Assembly (NCBI GenBank): GCA_900769995.1
Contig: CAAGIT010000120.1
Span: 1-32,493 of the forward strand
Source: an uncultured Oscillospiraceae bacterium
GTDB taxonomy: Bacteria > Bacillota > Clostridia > Oscillospirales > Oscillospiraceae
Length of the DNA: 32,493 nt
Reading direction: 5' to 3'
Shown: positions 8,098-16,378 of the stretch, piece after piece
How positions within the stretch are numbered: position 1 is the first letter of the stretch
Layout of the letters: each line of letters starts with the position of its first letter
Notes under the pieces: model-generated
Told to the model about the DNA's origin: nothing
Seen by the model: only the letters and a program-made list of their open reading frames with translations
Databases searched by the model: none
Position numbers and translations under genes: made by a program

Positions 8098-9012
8098 TTG
8101 AACCCAATCATTCAAATTGAGCACCTGAACAAATCCTTCGGCGAGGTTCACGCCGTACAGGATCTGAGCTTTCAGGTGCGTACCGGGGAATTGTTCGCAT
8201 TTCTCGGCGTGAACGGTGCCGGCAAGAGCACGACCATCTCCATTCTCTGCGGACAGCTTGCCAAGGACAGCGGCAGTGTCAAAATCGGCGGTGTTTCTGT
8301 CGAACACGCGTCAACGGCTGTGGCGCGGCAGCTTGGCGTTGTGTTCCAAAACTCCGTTCTCGATGCGCCTCTGACCGTGCGCGACAATTTGCAGAGCCGC
8401 GCCGCTTTGTACGGCATCCGAGGCGAGGCGTTCCGCAAACGTCTTGCGGAATTGGCGAAGCTGCTGGATTTTGAGGACCTGCTCTCCCGTCAGGTCGGAA
8501 AGCTCTCGGGCGGTCAGCGCCGCCGTATTGATATTGCCCGTGCGTTGCTGCACAAGCCCGACATTCTCGTCCTTGACGAACCGACCACGGGACTTGATCC
8601 GCAGACGCGCAGGCTGCTCTGGAATGTCATCGCACATCTGCGCAGTGAAGAACATATGACCGTATTCCTCACCACGCACTACATGGAGGAGGCTGCCGAT
8701 GCCGACTATGTCGTCATTTTGGACAGCGGCAAAATCGCGGCAGAGGGCACGCCCTTGGAGCTGAAAAACACCTACACCGGCGATTTTATCACCCTTTACG
8801 GTGTGACGGAAGCACAGGCTGCCGTCCTTGGGTTTCCCTATACGGCAATTCGGGATGCGGTTCGGGTCGCCGTTCCCAATACCGCTGCGGCAACGGCATT
8901 GATTTTGAAGCATCCTGACTTATTTACCGACTACGAAATCACCAAGGGCAACATGGACGATGTATTTCTTGCCGTCACCGGCAAGAAATTGACGGGAGGT
9001 GCGCAGCAATGA
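8098..9012 (+). CDS. ABC-2 type exporter, ATP-binding subunit
   Basis: 304 residues from TTG at 8098 with TAAGGAGG upstream. Walker A GVNGAGKST (37-45), signature LSGGQ (136-140), Walker B ILVLDEPTTGLDP (156-168) and switch His194 (LTTHYMEE) are intact. The long C-terminal tail after residue 215 is typical of DrrA/CcmA-like exporters of drugs, lipids or peptides. It overlaps the permease by ATGA (9009-9012). Substrate cannot be told from sequence. Confidence 0.93.
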   Translation: MNPIIQIEHLNKSFGEVHAVQDLSFQVRTGELFAFLGVNGAGKSTTISILCGQLAKDSGSVKIGGVSVEHASTAVARQLGVVFQNSVLDAPLTVRDNLQSRAALYGIRGEAFRKRLAELAKLLDFEDLLSRQVGKLSGGQRRRIDIARALLHKPDILVLDEPTTGLDPQTRRLLWNVIAHLRSEEHMTVFLTTHYMEEAADADYVVILDSGKIAAEGTPLELKNTYTGDFITLYGVTEAQAAVLGFPYTAIRDAVRVAVPNTAAATALILKHPDLFTDYEITKGNMDDVFLAVTGKKLTGGAQQ

Positions 9013-9905
9013 CCGGTTTAAGCAGTTTGATCCGCCGAAATTCCAAGCTGTTTTTCAAGGACAAGGGAATGTTCTTCACCTCGCTGATCACGCCTGCGAT
9101 TCTGCTGGTGCTTTACGTCACGTTTTTGGGCAAGGTCTACCACGACAGCTTTGCAGCGAATTTACCTTCCGACCTTGTGCTGTCCGAAGGTCTGATCGAG
9201 GCAACCGTCGGCGGGCAGCTTCTGTCAAGCCTGCTTGCCGTGAGCTGTGTGACGGTCGCGTTCTGCGCCAATTTTCTCATGGTGCAGGACAAGGTGACCG
9301 GCGCACGCCGTGACCTGACAATGACACCCGTGACGAACGGCACCTTGGCACTCGGCTATTACATCGCCTCGTTCCTGTCCACCCTGCTCGTCTGTCTGGT
9401 GGCGTTTGGCGCAGGTCTGCTGTATCTTTCCGGCATCGGCTGGTATCTAAGCTCAAGCGACATTCTGCTGATCCTGCTCGACATCGTGCTTCTAACCATG
9501 TTCGGCACGGCGTTGTCCAGCCTCATCAATGTTTTCCTGTCCACGCAGGGGCAGATGAGCGCCGTTGGCACCATCGTTTCCGCCGGCTACGGCTTCATCT
9601 GCGGCGCCTATATGCCGATTTCAAACTTCTCTGAGGGTCTGCAAAAGGTACTCTCGTTCCTGCCCGGTACCTATGGCACGTCTTTGATCCGCAATCACTG
9701 TATGCGCGGTGTTTTCGCGGAAATGGAAGCCATCGGCTTCCCGTCAGAGGTCGTGACGGAGCTCAGCGCAGCCATTGACTGCCGCGTAAAATTGCTCGGT
9801 TCAACGGTCAGTATCCCCGCGATGTACCTCATCCTCGGCGGCTTTACCGCAGCTTTGCTCGCTGCCTATGTAGCCTTGAGCTTTTTGAAAAAGAAACAGA
9901 AATAA
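9009..9905 (+). CDS. ABC-2 type exporter, permease subunit
   Basis: 298 residues. It starts MTGLSSLIRRNSKLFFKDKG and has six hydrophobic segments: about 25-42, a pair near 75-95, 110-135, 150-165, 185-205 and 272-292. A cytoplasmic motif QDKVTGARRDLTMTPV is typical of ABC2_membrane proteins of the DrrB/YadH type. It is coupled to the ATPase by a 4-base overlap and is last in the operon before the terminator. Confidence 0.9.
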   Translation: MTGLSSLIRRNSKLFFKDKGMFFTSLITPAILLVLYVTFLGKVYHDSFAANLPSDLVLSEGLIEATVGGQLLSSLLAVSCVTVAFCANFLMVQDKVTGARRDLTMTPVTNGTLALGYYIASFLSTLLVCLVAFGAGLLYLSGIGWYLSSSDILLILLDIVLLTMFGTALSSLINVFLSTQGQMSAVGTIVSAGYGFICGAYMPISNFSEGLQKVLSFLPGTYGTSLIRNHCMRGVFAEMEAIGFPSEVVTELSAAIDCRVKLLGSTVSIPAMYLILGGFTAALLAAYVALSFLKKKQK

Positions 9906-9908
9906 TGA

Positions 9909-9940
9909 AACCGGGACTGCCGCGGCAGTCCCGGTTTTAT
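9909..9940 (+). terminator. Terminator between convergent genes
   Basis: AACCGGGACTGCCG pairs perfectly with CGGCAGTCCCGGTT (9909-9936), followed by TTAT on the plus strand. On the minus strand it lies 25 bases after the stop of the zinc-ribbon gene, where it is followed by CATTATT, so it may serve both. Confidence 0.85.
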
Positions 9941-9964
9941 TGTTCGTGCTATGTATTTTTCAAC

Positions 9965-10702
9965 TTACGGAACAACATACCAATCGCCATCAACCTCAAT
10001 GACGGTGATTCTTTCCGACTCGGTTTGGGTCTGGCCTAAAGCCTTCATTTTCACTTTTACCGTAACCCTGCAGGCTCCGTCGATCTCCGGCACATTGTCA
10101 TATTTTCTCTCCAAGCTCTCTTCAAGGTCAGCGATGTCGCTCTTGTCGTATTCCTCCACGTCCTTAACACTGATGTCAACGACTTCGATCAACTCCAGCA
10201 TTCCCTTCAACGCGTCTTCCATGTCTTCGCGTTCATCTTCATCGCGGAAATCTTCATAGACATAGGACATCGCTTCATCAATATCCCCATCGAAGGCTGC
10301 CTCGAAGTATCCAAGCGCCGCATCTTCGGGGCTGCCGGCTCCGCCGGAGCCGCCAAGCAGCACGATCAGCAGCACGACGACTGCGACCACTGCCACCGCT
10401 GCACCGATGATGAGAGGCAGCTTGTTGTTCTTCTTCGGCCGCGCAGGAGCTGCTCCATAGGGAGCTGCCGGCTGTGCATAGGGGCTTACAGGGGGCGCAT
10501 AGGGATTTTCAGGCTGTGCATAGGGATTCGCAGGTTGAGTCTGTTCCGGCTGGAGTGCATCCATAGACGGTGCACTGAAATAATTTGTCGAACCGGCCTT
10601 GCTCTCCGGCTGCCGCGAAGCACCGCTGTTTAAGGCTGTGCCACAGTTTTGGCAGAACGCACTGTCGTCATGATTCTGCGTACCACAATTCGGGCAAAAC
10701 AT
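9965..10702 (-). CDS. Zinc-ribbon single-pass membrane protein, paralogue A
   Basis: 245 residues. A zinc ribbon at the N-terminus has Cys3, Cys6, Cys17 and Cys20. A Pro/Tyr-rich linker with PYAQP-like repeats (about 55-88) follows, then a basic stop and one transmembrane helix (about 95-117). An acidic extracellular domain starts GSPEDAALGYFEAAFDGD and resembles the small alpha+beta domains (DUF4878/SnoaL-like) placed after such helices in Clostridia. It ends DGDWYVVP. ATG 10702 has AGGAGG upstream. The promoter is a clear -10/-35 pair. Function unknown; membrane-stress or envelope sensing is only a guess. Confidence 0.8.
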   Translation of the reverse strand: MFCPNCGTQNHDDSAFCQNCGTALNSGASRQPESKAGSTNYFSAPSMDALQPEQTQPANPYAQPENPYAPPVSPYAQPAAPYGAAPARPKKNNKLPLIIGAAVAVVAVVVLLIVLLGGSGGAGSPEDAALGYFEAAFDGDIDEAMSYVYEDFRDEDEREDMEDALKGMLELIEVVDISVKDVEEYDKSDIADLEESLERKYDNVPEIDGACRVTVKVKMKALGQTQTESERITVIEVDGDWYVVP

Positions 10703-10735
10703 ATTCTTTCCTCCTATTTTTTAATTGCTGCTTGT

Positions 10736-10764
10736 ATTCTATCACAATAAATGTACGTTTACAA
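10736..10764 (-). promoter_or_regulatory. Promoter of zinc-ribbon paralogue A
   Basis: Minus strand TTGTAA, 17-base spacer, TAGAAT, 33 bases upstream of the start codon. Confidence 0.7.
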
Positions 10765-10823
10765 GCCTATTTTTTGAAAAAACGCACAATTCTTTTCCAT
10801 CGCGTTCTTCGAATGAACGGACA

Positions 10824-10852
10824 AACAGGACTGCCGAAGCAGTCCTGTTTTC
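10824..10852 (-). terminator. Terminator after zinc-ribbon paralogue B
   Basis: AACAGGACTGC pairs with GCAGTCCTGTT around a 4-base loop that reads TTCG on the minus strand. It begins 28 bases past the gene stop. The T-run on the minus strand is short. Confidence 0.65.
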
Positions 10853-10876
10853 ATCGGTTTACTATACCGGATTCAA

Positions 10877-11452
10877 TTACGCAACATACCAATCGCCGTC
10901 GATTTCAACAACATATACATCACGCTCTGTAGTATCGGTCTCTCCGTCAATCTCGTACTTTACCTTGACCTCAACACAATATGCGCCGTCAATCTCCAGC
11001 TCTACGTCATACTCTTCTTCGTAATATTCTTCTCTGTCGGAAATCCAGTCCTTGCTAAGCTTTTCCTTGTCAGTAACGCGGACGTCAAGAATCTCGATCT
11101 CGGTTTCCTCATCACGTACGTCTTCGTGTCTGAAGGAATTCAGTCTGTCATCCCATTCAATCTCTTGTTCAACTTGAAGTTCCGCATATGCTTTGGCATA
11201 TTCCAATGCCGCATCTTCAGGAGTGCTCGCGCCGCCGGAGCCGCCAAGAAGCACGATCAGCAGCACAACGACTGCCACCACTGCAACCGCTGCACCGATG
11301 AGTAAGGGCAGGTTCTTGTTTTTCCTCGGCCGTGCAGGGCTTGCGCCATAGGGAGCTGCCGGCTGCTGGGGTTGTGCGCTCACAGGTGCGCCGCAAGCGG
11401 AGCAAAACGCCTCGCCATCCGCGATCTGTCCACCGCATTTGAGACAATACAT
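10877..11452 (-). CDS. Zinc-ribbon single-pass membrane protein, paralogue B
   Basis: 191 residues, same plan as the neighbour: Cys3, Cys6, Cys17 and Cys20, a short Pro/Ala linker (25-42), basic RPRKNK, a transmembrane helix (49-69) nearly identical to that of paralogue A, then STPEDAALEYAKAY and a very acidic outer domain that ends EIDGDWYVA. The ribbon, linker end and helix are close at DNA level while the outer domains have diverged, which indicates tandem duplication followed by change of the outer part. It has its own promoter and RBS AGGAGG. Function unknown. Confidence 0.8.
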   Translation of the reverse strand: MYCLKCGGQIADGEAFCSACGAPVSAQPQQPAAPYGASPARPRKNKNLPLLIGAAVAVVAVVVLLIVLLGGSGGASTPEDAALEYAKAYAELQVEQEIEWDDRLNSFRHEDVRDEETEIEILDVRVTDKEKLSKDWISDREEYYEEEYDVELEIDGAYCVEVKVKYEIDGETDTTERDVYVVEIDGDWYVA

Positions 11453-11489
11453 GGGAAATCCTCCTTTTTAATATGTATTTTCTTTTGTC

Positions 11490-11518
11490 AGTATAGCACG
11501 GCACGTCCGTGATTGCAA
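11490..11518 (-). promoter_or_regulatory. Promoter of zinc-ribbon paralogue B
   Basis: Minus strand TTGCAA, 17-base spacer, TATACT, about 37 bases before the start codon. Confidence 0.75.
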
Positions 11519-11541
11519 GCTATTTTCTTCGTCTCGCAAAG

Positions 11542-11603
11542 GAAAAACTCCGAAGCCCGTAAGCCTCGGAGTTTTTGGAGCTGCTATCCAGATTCGAACC
11601 GGA
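11542..11603 (-). repeat. Duplicated tRNA-Thr 3' end plus terminator (truncated copy)
   Basis: 62 bases that match 11711-11772 with four differences. Both copies contain a GC-rich terminator hairpin (ACTCCGA...TCGGAGT) and the tRNA T-arm, acceptor 3' strand, discriminator and CCA. In this copy the 5' half of the tRNA is missing, so it cannot be a functional tRNA. Confidence 0.85.
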
Positions 11604-11744
11604 ACCGTGTCCCACGGAACAGGTTCCGTGGGAGCCCTAACGACCTCGAATTGAAAAAATGCACTCCCGTGCATTTAGGGATGAGGTCTCCGGTTTTGCT
11701 GTGGAAAAACGAAAAACTCCGAAGCCCGAAAGGCTCGGAGTTTC

Positions 11745-11820
<76 letters not shown>

Positions 11821-11838
11821 ATTTTTGACAGCTTTGAC

Positions 11839-11867
11839 ATTATAGCAAGAGATTCCCAAATTGTCAA
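11839..11867 (-). promoter_or_regulatory. Promoter of tRNA-Thr
   Basis: Minus strand TTGACA, 17-base spacer, TATAAT: full consensus, with the -10 ending 18 bases before the tRNA. Confidence 0.92.
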
Positions 11868-11896
11868 CTGTTTTTTTGATTTTTTTCATTTTTCTC

Positions 11897-11924
11897 TTGC
11901 AAGCGCCCGCAGACGTGGTATAAT
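11897..11924 (+). promoter_or_regulatory. Promoter of the isochorismatase-family gene
   Basis: TTGCAA, 16-base spacer, TATAAT, 42 bases before the start codon. Divergent from the tRNA promoter. Confidence 0.8.
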
Positions 11925-11966
11925 GACTGCAAATACACGTTCCCGTTCGGAAAAGGAGACGTTTTT

Positions 11967-12482
11967 ATGAAAAAAACACTCATCGTTGTTGATATGCAGA
12001 ATGATTTTGTCACCGGTGTGCTCGGCACGCAGGAGGCTCAGGCGATTTTGCCCCGTGTCAACGAGAAAATCGCTGCAGCAGACCATGTGATCTACACCCT
12101 CGACACACACCATGACGACTATCCTGCCACCCAGGAGGGAAAGCATCTGCCCGTGGTGCACTGCGTCAAAGGCACGTGGGGTCACGCCCTTGCGGACGGT
12201 ATGCTCGTCCGCGAAAACGCCGAATTTGTCGAAAAGCCCACCTTCGGCTCTACGGAGCTGGGCGAAACCGTCAAAAAGCGCTTTGATAACGGCGAGCTCG
12301 AATGTGTCGAGCTGATCGGCGTGTGTACGGACATCTGTGTGATCTCGAACGCTCTGCTCCTCAAGGCATACTGCCCGGAGCTGCCGGTTTGCGTAGATGC
12401 AAGCGCTTGCGCCGGTGTCACGCCTGCAAGCCACGAAAACGCTTTGGCTGCCATGCGTGCTTGTCAGATCGAAATTCATTAA
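11967..12482 (+). CDS. Isochorismatase-family cysteine hydrolase (nicotinamidase-like)
   Basis: 171 residues. Catalytic triad by family alignment: Asp9 (LIVVDMQNDFV), Lys90 (FVEKPTFGST) and Cys124 (GVCTDICV, with the cis-peptide motif before it). TLDTHHDDY (44-52) could supply metal ligands as in PncA nicotinamidases. Length is slightly short for PncA. It may hydrolyse nicotinamide to nicotinate for NAD salvage, or another small amide. Monocistronic, with RBS AAGGAG; the next gene has its own promoter. Confidence 0.85.
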   Translation: MKKTLIVVDMQNDFVTGVLGTQEAQAILPRVNEKIAAADHVIYTLDTHHDDYPATQEGKHLPVVHCVKGTWGHALADGMLVRENAEFVEKPTFGSTELGETVKKRFDNGELECVELIGVCTDICVISNALLLKAYCPELPVCVDASACAGVTPASHENALAAMRACQIEIH

Positions 12483-12491
12483 GATGCCCCC

Positions 12492-12520
12492 TTTACAGGC
12501 GGAGGAAATTCGGTTATACT
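12492..12520 (+). promoter_or_regulatory. Promoter of prfB
   Basis: TTTACA, 17-base spacer, TATACT, about 35 bases before the prfB start. Confidence 0.75.
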
Positions 12521-12554
12521 AATGTGCGGAAATTATTGTATCGGAGTTTGAAGT

Positions 12555-13679
12555 ATGATTCAATTTGAAGAATATAAGGTCAAGCTGAATGACCTGAAGC
12601 CCAAGCTGGAGGAGCTGCGTGCCGCATATCTGCCGCAGAGCCTGCTCGATGAGCTGGAGCGTCTGCACGCCATGGCAGAGGCACCCGGCTTTTGGGACGA
12701 TCCCGCACGGTCGCAAAAGGCCGTCATGCGCACCAAAATGCTGGAAGCCAAGCGCGATAAATTCGCGGAAATGGTCGGTACATGGGACGATCTGATGACC
12801 ATTTGCGAGATGGCGCTGGAGGAAAATGACGATTCCATGCTGTCCGAGCTGGTCGAGGGCTATGCCAAGCTGGAATCCGGCATGGAGACCGTCCGTTTGG
12901 AAACCCTGCTCAACGGCGAATACGACGGAAACAATGCACTGGTTTCCTTCCAGGCGGGTGCCGGCGGTACCGAGGCACAGGATTGGACGCAGATGCTCTA
13001 CCGTATGTACACCCGCTGGGCAGAGGCACACGGCTTTACCTATAAGATCATGGACTACATTGACGGCGATGAGGCAGGTCTGAAATCTGCCAGCATCCTG
13101 ATCGAAGGGCCTAACGCCTATGGCTTCCTGAAAAGTGAAAACGGCGTGCACCGTTTGGTCAGAATTTCCCCGTTTGATGCCAACGCCCGCCGTCAGACCT
13201 CCTTCTCGGCGGTCGAGGTCATCCCCGAGATCACCGATGACAGCAAGGACGTTGAGATTCGCCCCGAGGACATCGAAATGCAGGTCTACCGTTCCTCCGG
13301 TGCGGGTGGTCAGCACATCAACAAGACCTCCTCGGCTGTCCGTCTGACACACAAGCCGACCGGTATCGTCGTCGCCTGTCAGACCCAGCGCGACCAGTTC
13401 CAGAATAAGGAAAACTGTCTGCGTATGCTGCGCTCCAAGCTCGTCGAAATCAAAGAGCGTGAGCATCTGGAAAAAATCTCAGACATCAAGGGCGTGCAGC
13501 AGAAGATCGAATGGGGCAGTCAGATCCGCAATTATGTGTTCATGCCCTACACCTTGGCGAAGGACACCCGCACGGGTTTTGAATGCACCAACATCAACGC
13601 CGTCATGGATGGCGAGATCGACGGCTTCATTAACGCTTACCTCACCTGCGCCGCGACCGGTAACTGGGTGACCAAATAA
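12555..13679 (+). CDS. prfB: Peptide chain release factor 2
   Basis: 374 residues. It reads UGA/UAA stop codons and triggers peptide release. The tripeptide anticodon SPF is at 205-207 and the catalytic GGQ at 251-253 within RSSGAGGQHINKTSSAVRLTH. The reading frame is continuous through the usual frameshift position (about codon 25, RAAYLPQ): there is no CTT-TGA slip site, so the autoregulatory +1 frameshift is absent here. GGAG lies 8 bases before ATG. Own promoter. Confidence 0.96.
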   Translation: MIQFEEYKVKLNDLKPKLEELRAAYLPQSLLDELERLHAMAEAPGFWDDPARSQKAVMRTKMLEAKRDKFAEMVGTWDDLMTICEMALEENDDSMLSELVEGYAKLESGMETVRLETLLNGEYDGNNALVSFQAGAGGTEAQDWTQMLYRMYTRWAEAHGFTYKIMDYIDGDEAGLKSASILIEGPNAYGFLKSENGVHRLVRISPFDANARRQTSFSAVEVIPEITDDSKDVEIRPEDIEMQVYRSSGAGGQHINKTSSAVRLTHKPTGIVVACQTQRDQFQNKENCLRMLRSKLVEIKEREHLEKISDIKGVQQKIEWGSQIRNYVFMPYTLAKDTRTGFECTNINAVMDGEIDGFINAYLTCAATGNWVTK

Positions 13680-13718
13680 TTCCGTGCAGCAGAAATTCGG
13701 TTTTTTTCAAAAAAACTC

Positions 13719-13747
13719 TTGAATTTTCCGACTTCTTATGCTATCAT
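13719..13747 (+). promoter_or_regulatory. Promoter of secG
   Basis: TTGAAT, 17-base spacer, TATCAT, about 95 bases before the secG start. The leader carries no clear structure. Confidence 0.65.
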
Positions 13748-13841
13748 TGTTGTTACTGTTTGTAGATTCGTCCATTGGGGCTGAATATACGGAAATTTCG
13801 GCACGCCGCAGGCCGTAAGCGCGGCTTTATGGAGGTTTATT

Positions 13842-14087
13842 ATGGGTACTCTGAAAATCGTTCTTTTGGTCCTGCAGATTCTGTCCTGTGTCTCACTGGT
13901 AACCATCATCATGCTCCAGTCCGGCAAGGAAGACGGCTTGGGTGCTCTGACCGGCGGCTCCGGCAGCTATATGAGCAGACAGAAGGCCGCGACCCTGGAT
14001 GCCAAGCTGGCAAGAATGACCAAGTGGATCGCAGCAGCTTTCGTTCTGCTGACCTTCTTCGTTTCCATGCTCTACACCGCAGCATAA
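13842..14087 (+). CDS. secG: Preprotein translocase subunit SecG
   Basis: 81 residues with two transmembrane helices (about 4-24 and 57-77) separated by the Gly-rich loop MLQSGKEDGLGALTGGSGSYM, the typical SecG plan. SecG joins SecYE at the membrane and aids protein export. RBS GGAGG lies 8 bases before ATG. Monocistronic with its own terminator. Confidence 0.93.
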   Translation: MGTLKIVLLVLQILSCVSLVTIIMLQSGKEDGLGALTGGSGSYMSRQKAATLDAKLARMTKWIAAAFVLLTFFVSMLYTAA

Positions 14088-14098
14088 GATTTACAGTT

Positions 14099-14127
14099 AA
14101 CCGCCCTGCCTCGGCTGGGCGGTTTTT
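14099..14127 (+). terminator. Terminator of secG
   Basis: AACCGCCC pairs with GGGCGGTT, followed by TTT, 11 bases after the secG stop. Confidence 0.8.
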
Positions 14128-14139
14128 CATATCCCGCTG

Positions 14140-14168
14140 TTGACAAATGTCGCGGCAAGCGATAGAAT
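14140..14168 (+). promoter_or_regulatory. Promoter of trpS
   Basis: TTGACA, 17-base spacer, TAGAAT. The 78-base leader is too short for a T-box riboswitch, so trpS seems not to be T-box controlled. Confidence 0.85.
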
Positions 14169-14247
14169 ATGGATGGTAGATTGGTGTGGTATGCCCTGAA
14201 ATCTGCCGATATGACTAACGAATTACGCAAAAAGCGAGGAACAAATT

Positions 14248-15258
14248 ATGTCTGAACAACCCGTAGCAAAAAAACGTATGCTCTCCGGCATCAAGCCCTC
14301 CGGCGATCTCACCCTCGGCTCCTATCTCGGCGCCATCCGCAACTGGAAGGAACGTGCGGACGAGTTTGACTGCTTCTATTTCATGGCGGATCTTCACGCG
14401 ATCACCGTTCGCCAGAATCCTGCCGATCTGCGCCGCCGTTCGCTGGCACAGCTCGCGCAGTATATCGCCTGCGGTCTTGACCCCGAAAAGAACGTCCTCT
14501 TCTTCCAGAGCCATGTGCATCAGCACGCGGAGCTGGGCTGGGTGCTCGACTGCTATACCATGTTCGGAGAACTGAGCCGCATGACGCAGTTCAAGGACAA
14601 GAGCGCAAAAAACGCCGACAACATCAACGGCGGTCTGTTCACCTATCCTTCCCTGATGGCGGCGGATATTCTGCTGTATCAGGCGGATCTTGTCCCCGTG
14701 GGCGAGGATCAGAAGCAGCACGTTGAGCTGACCCGCAACATCGCCAAGCGCTTTAACGGCATCTACGGCGATGTGTTCAAAATGCCCGAACCGTACATCC
14801 CGAAGGTCGGTGCGCGCATCATGAGCCTTGCCGACCCGACCTCCAAAATGTCCAAATCCGAGGACGATGATCCCGGCCGTGTGACCCTGATGGACAAGCC
14901 CGAGGACATTATGCGTCTGTTCAAGCGTGCGGTAACCGACTGCGACAACTGCGTGCGCTATGACGCGGAAAACAAGAAGGGCATCTCCAACCTGATGACC
15001 ATCTACTCCGCTGTGACCGGCAAGTCCTATGCCGAAATCGAAGCCGAGTTCGCAGGCCACGGCTACGGTGATTTCAAGTCCGCCGTTGGTGAGGCAGTCG
15101 TTGAACTGCTGCGTCCGATCCGAGAGGAAACCACGCGCCTGCTTGCCGACAAGGCATATTTGCAGTCCGTCTGCGAAAGCGGCGCACAAAAGGCTTCGTA
15201 TATCGCAGAAAAAACCCTGCGCAAGGTCTATAAAAAGGTGGGCTTCGTTGCCCGCTGA
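14248..15258 (+). CDS. trpS: Tryptophanyl-tRNA synthetase
   Basis: 336 residues, class I synthetase of usual length. The HIGH-equivalent motif is in GIKPSGDLTLGSYLGAI (14-30), with GSYLG in place of the common GNYLG. KMSKS is at 200-204 in DPTSKMSKSEDDD. GEDQKQHVELTRNIAKRFN is the family tRNA/Trp region. It charges tRNA-Trp. RBS GAGGA. It ends 28 bases before tagO, with no terminator seen between, so tagO and wecB are probably co-transcribed with it. Confidence 0.96.
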   Translation: MSEQPVAKKRMLSGIKPSGDLTLGSYLGAIRNWKERADEFDCFYFMADLHAITVRQNPADLRRRSLAQLAQYIACGLDPEKNVLFFQSHVHQHAELGWVLDCYTMFGELSRMTQFKDKSAKNADNINGGLFTYPSLMAADILLYQADLVPVGEDQKQHVELTRNIAKRFNGIYGDVFKMPEPYIPKVGARIMSLADPTSKMSKSEDDDPGRVTLMDKPEDIMRLFKRAVTDCDNCVRYDAENKKGISNLMTIYSAVTGKSYAEIEAEFAGHGYGDFKSAVGEAVVELLRPIREETTRLLADKAYLQSVCESGAQKASYIAEKTLRKVYKKVGFVAR

Positions 15259-15286
15259 CCTCCCTGAACGGAGAAAGGACTCTATC

Positions 15287-16378
15287 ATGCTTTTAGATAC
15301 AAACTTCTTTCTGAAGGTCGGCTTGGCAATGCTCTGCGCGGCAGTGCTGTCCTTTGCCATCACGCCGATCATCAAGGTGCTTGCCAAAAAGGTCGGCGCG
15401 ATCGATGTGCCCAAGGATGAGCGCCGAATGCACAAAATCCCCATCCCCCGTATGGGTGGTTTGGCGATCTTTATCGGCTTTTTGGTCAGCTTCCTCATCT
15501 TCGGTGAGATGAACCGGGAATTGCAGGGCATTTTGCTCGGTGCGGTTGTGATTGTGATCCTCGGCGTGCTCGATGACATTCTCGCCTTGCCTGCCCTGCC
15601 GAAATTCGGCGTGCAGATCATCGCAGCCATCATTGTTGTCGGTCACGGCTGCCGTATTGAAAATTTCCTCGGTCTTGCTCTTCCGACGTGGCTGAGTTAT
15701 CCTGTGAGTATCATTTGGATTCTCACCATCACTAACGCCGTCAACTTTATCGACGGTCTGGACGGCTTGGCCGCAGGTGTGAGCGCGATCTCCGCCGGTG
15801 CCATGCTGCTTGTCGCGCTGATCCTCGTGCCGGACAGCTCCGCAATGCTCTCTGCCATCGTGCTGGCTGCCATCGTCGGCGGTTGTGTCGGCTTTATCCC
15901 CTACAACTTCAACCCCGCTACCATTTTTATGGGCGATACCGGCTCGACCTTTTTGGGCTTTATGCTCGCGAGCATCTCGATTTTCGGTCTGTTCAAAACC
16001 TATGCCGTGATCTCGTTCGCCGTGCCGTTTTTGGTGCTCGGTCTGCCGATTTTTGACATCTGCTTCGCCGTCATCCGCCGCGTTGCCAAGGGGCAAAGCC
16101 CAATGCACGCCGATCGCGGTCACGTCCATCACCGCCTGATCGACATGGGCTTCTCCCAGAAGCAGGCGGTTGCGATCTCGTATCTGCTCTCCGCGATTCT
16201 GGGTCTTTCTGCCGTCGTTCTGACCGACCGCGGTGAGGTGCAGGCGTTGATTTTCATCGGAGCGATTTTGGTTGTCGGCACGATCGGTGTCGGGCTGATT
16301 TTCGGCAAGCATCACAAAAAGCCGATTCCACCCGCAGAGAACTCGCAGGAGGAAGAGAAGAAAGATGAAGAAAATTAA
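15287..16378 (+). CDS. tagO: Undecaprenyl-phosphate GlcNAc-1-phosphate transferase (TagO/WecA family)
   Basis: 363 residues from ATG 15287 (GGAGAAAGG upstream); a longer in-frame reading that starts inside trpS is a shadow. About ten hydrophobic helices. Catalytic motifs of the polyprenyl-phosphate N-acetylhexosamine-1-phosphate transferases are intact: DD at 96-97 (VLDDILAL), NAVNFIDGLDG at 150-160, MGDTGS at 215-220 and the His-rich HADRGHVHHRL at 274-284. It starts wall-polymer synthesis on the inner membrane face by loading GlcNAc-1-P on undecaprenyl phosphate. Tail is charged and cytoplasmic (SQEEEKKDEEN). It overlaps wecB by 14 bases. Confidence 0.94.
   Translation: MLLDTNFFLKVGLAMLCAAVLSFAITPIIKVLAKKVGAIDVPKDERRMHKIPIPRMGGLAIFIGFLVSFLIFGEMNRELQGILLGAVVIVILGVLDDILALPALPKFGVQIIAAIIVVGHGCRIENFLGLALPTWLSYPVSIIWILTITNAVNFIDGLDGLAAGVSAISAGAMLLVALILVPDSSAMLSAIVLAAIVGGCVGFIPYNFNPATIFMGDTGSTFLGFMLASISIFGLFKTYAVISFAVPFLVLGLPIFDICFAVIRRVAKGQSPMHADRGHVHHRLIDMGFSQKQAVAISYLLSAILGLSAVVLTDRGEVQALIFIGAILVVGTIGVGLIFGKHHKKPIPPAENSQEEEKKDEEN

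Noticed and set aside
14169..14247. T-box riboswitch before trpS
   Set aside because: The leader is under 80 bases and has no specifier stem or T-box motif.
14215..15633. 472-codon minus-strand frame opposite trpS and tagO
   Set aside because: Codon shadow of two clear genes; His/Gln-rich nonsense product.
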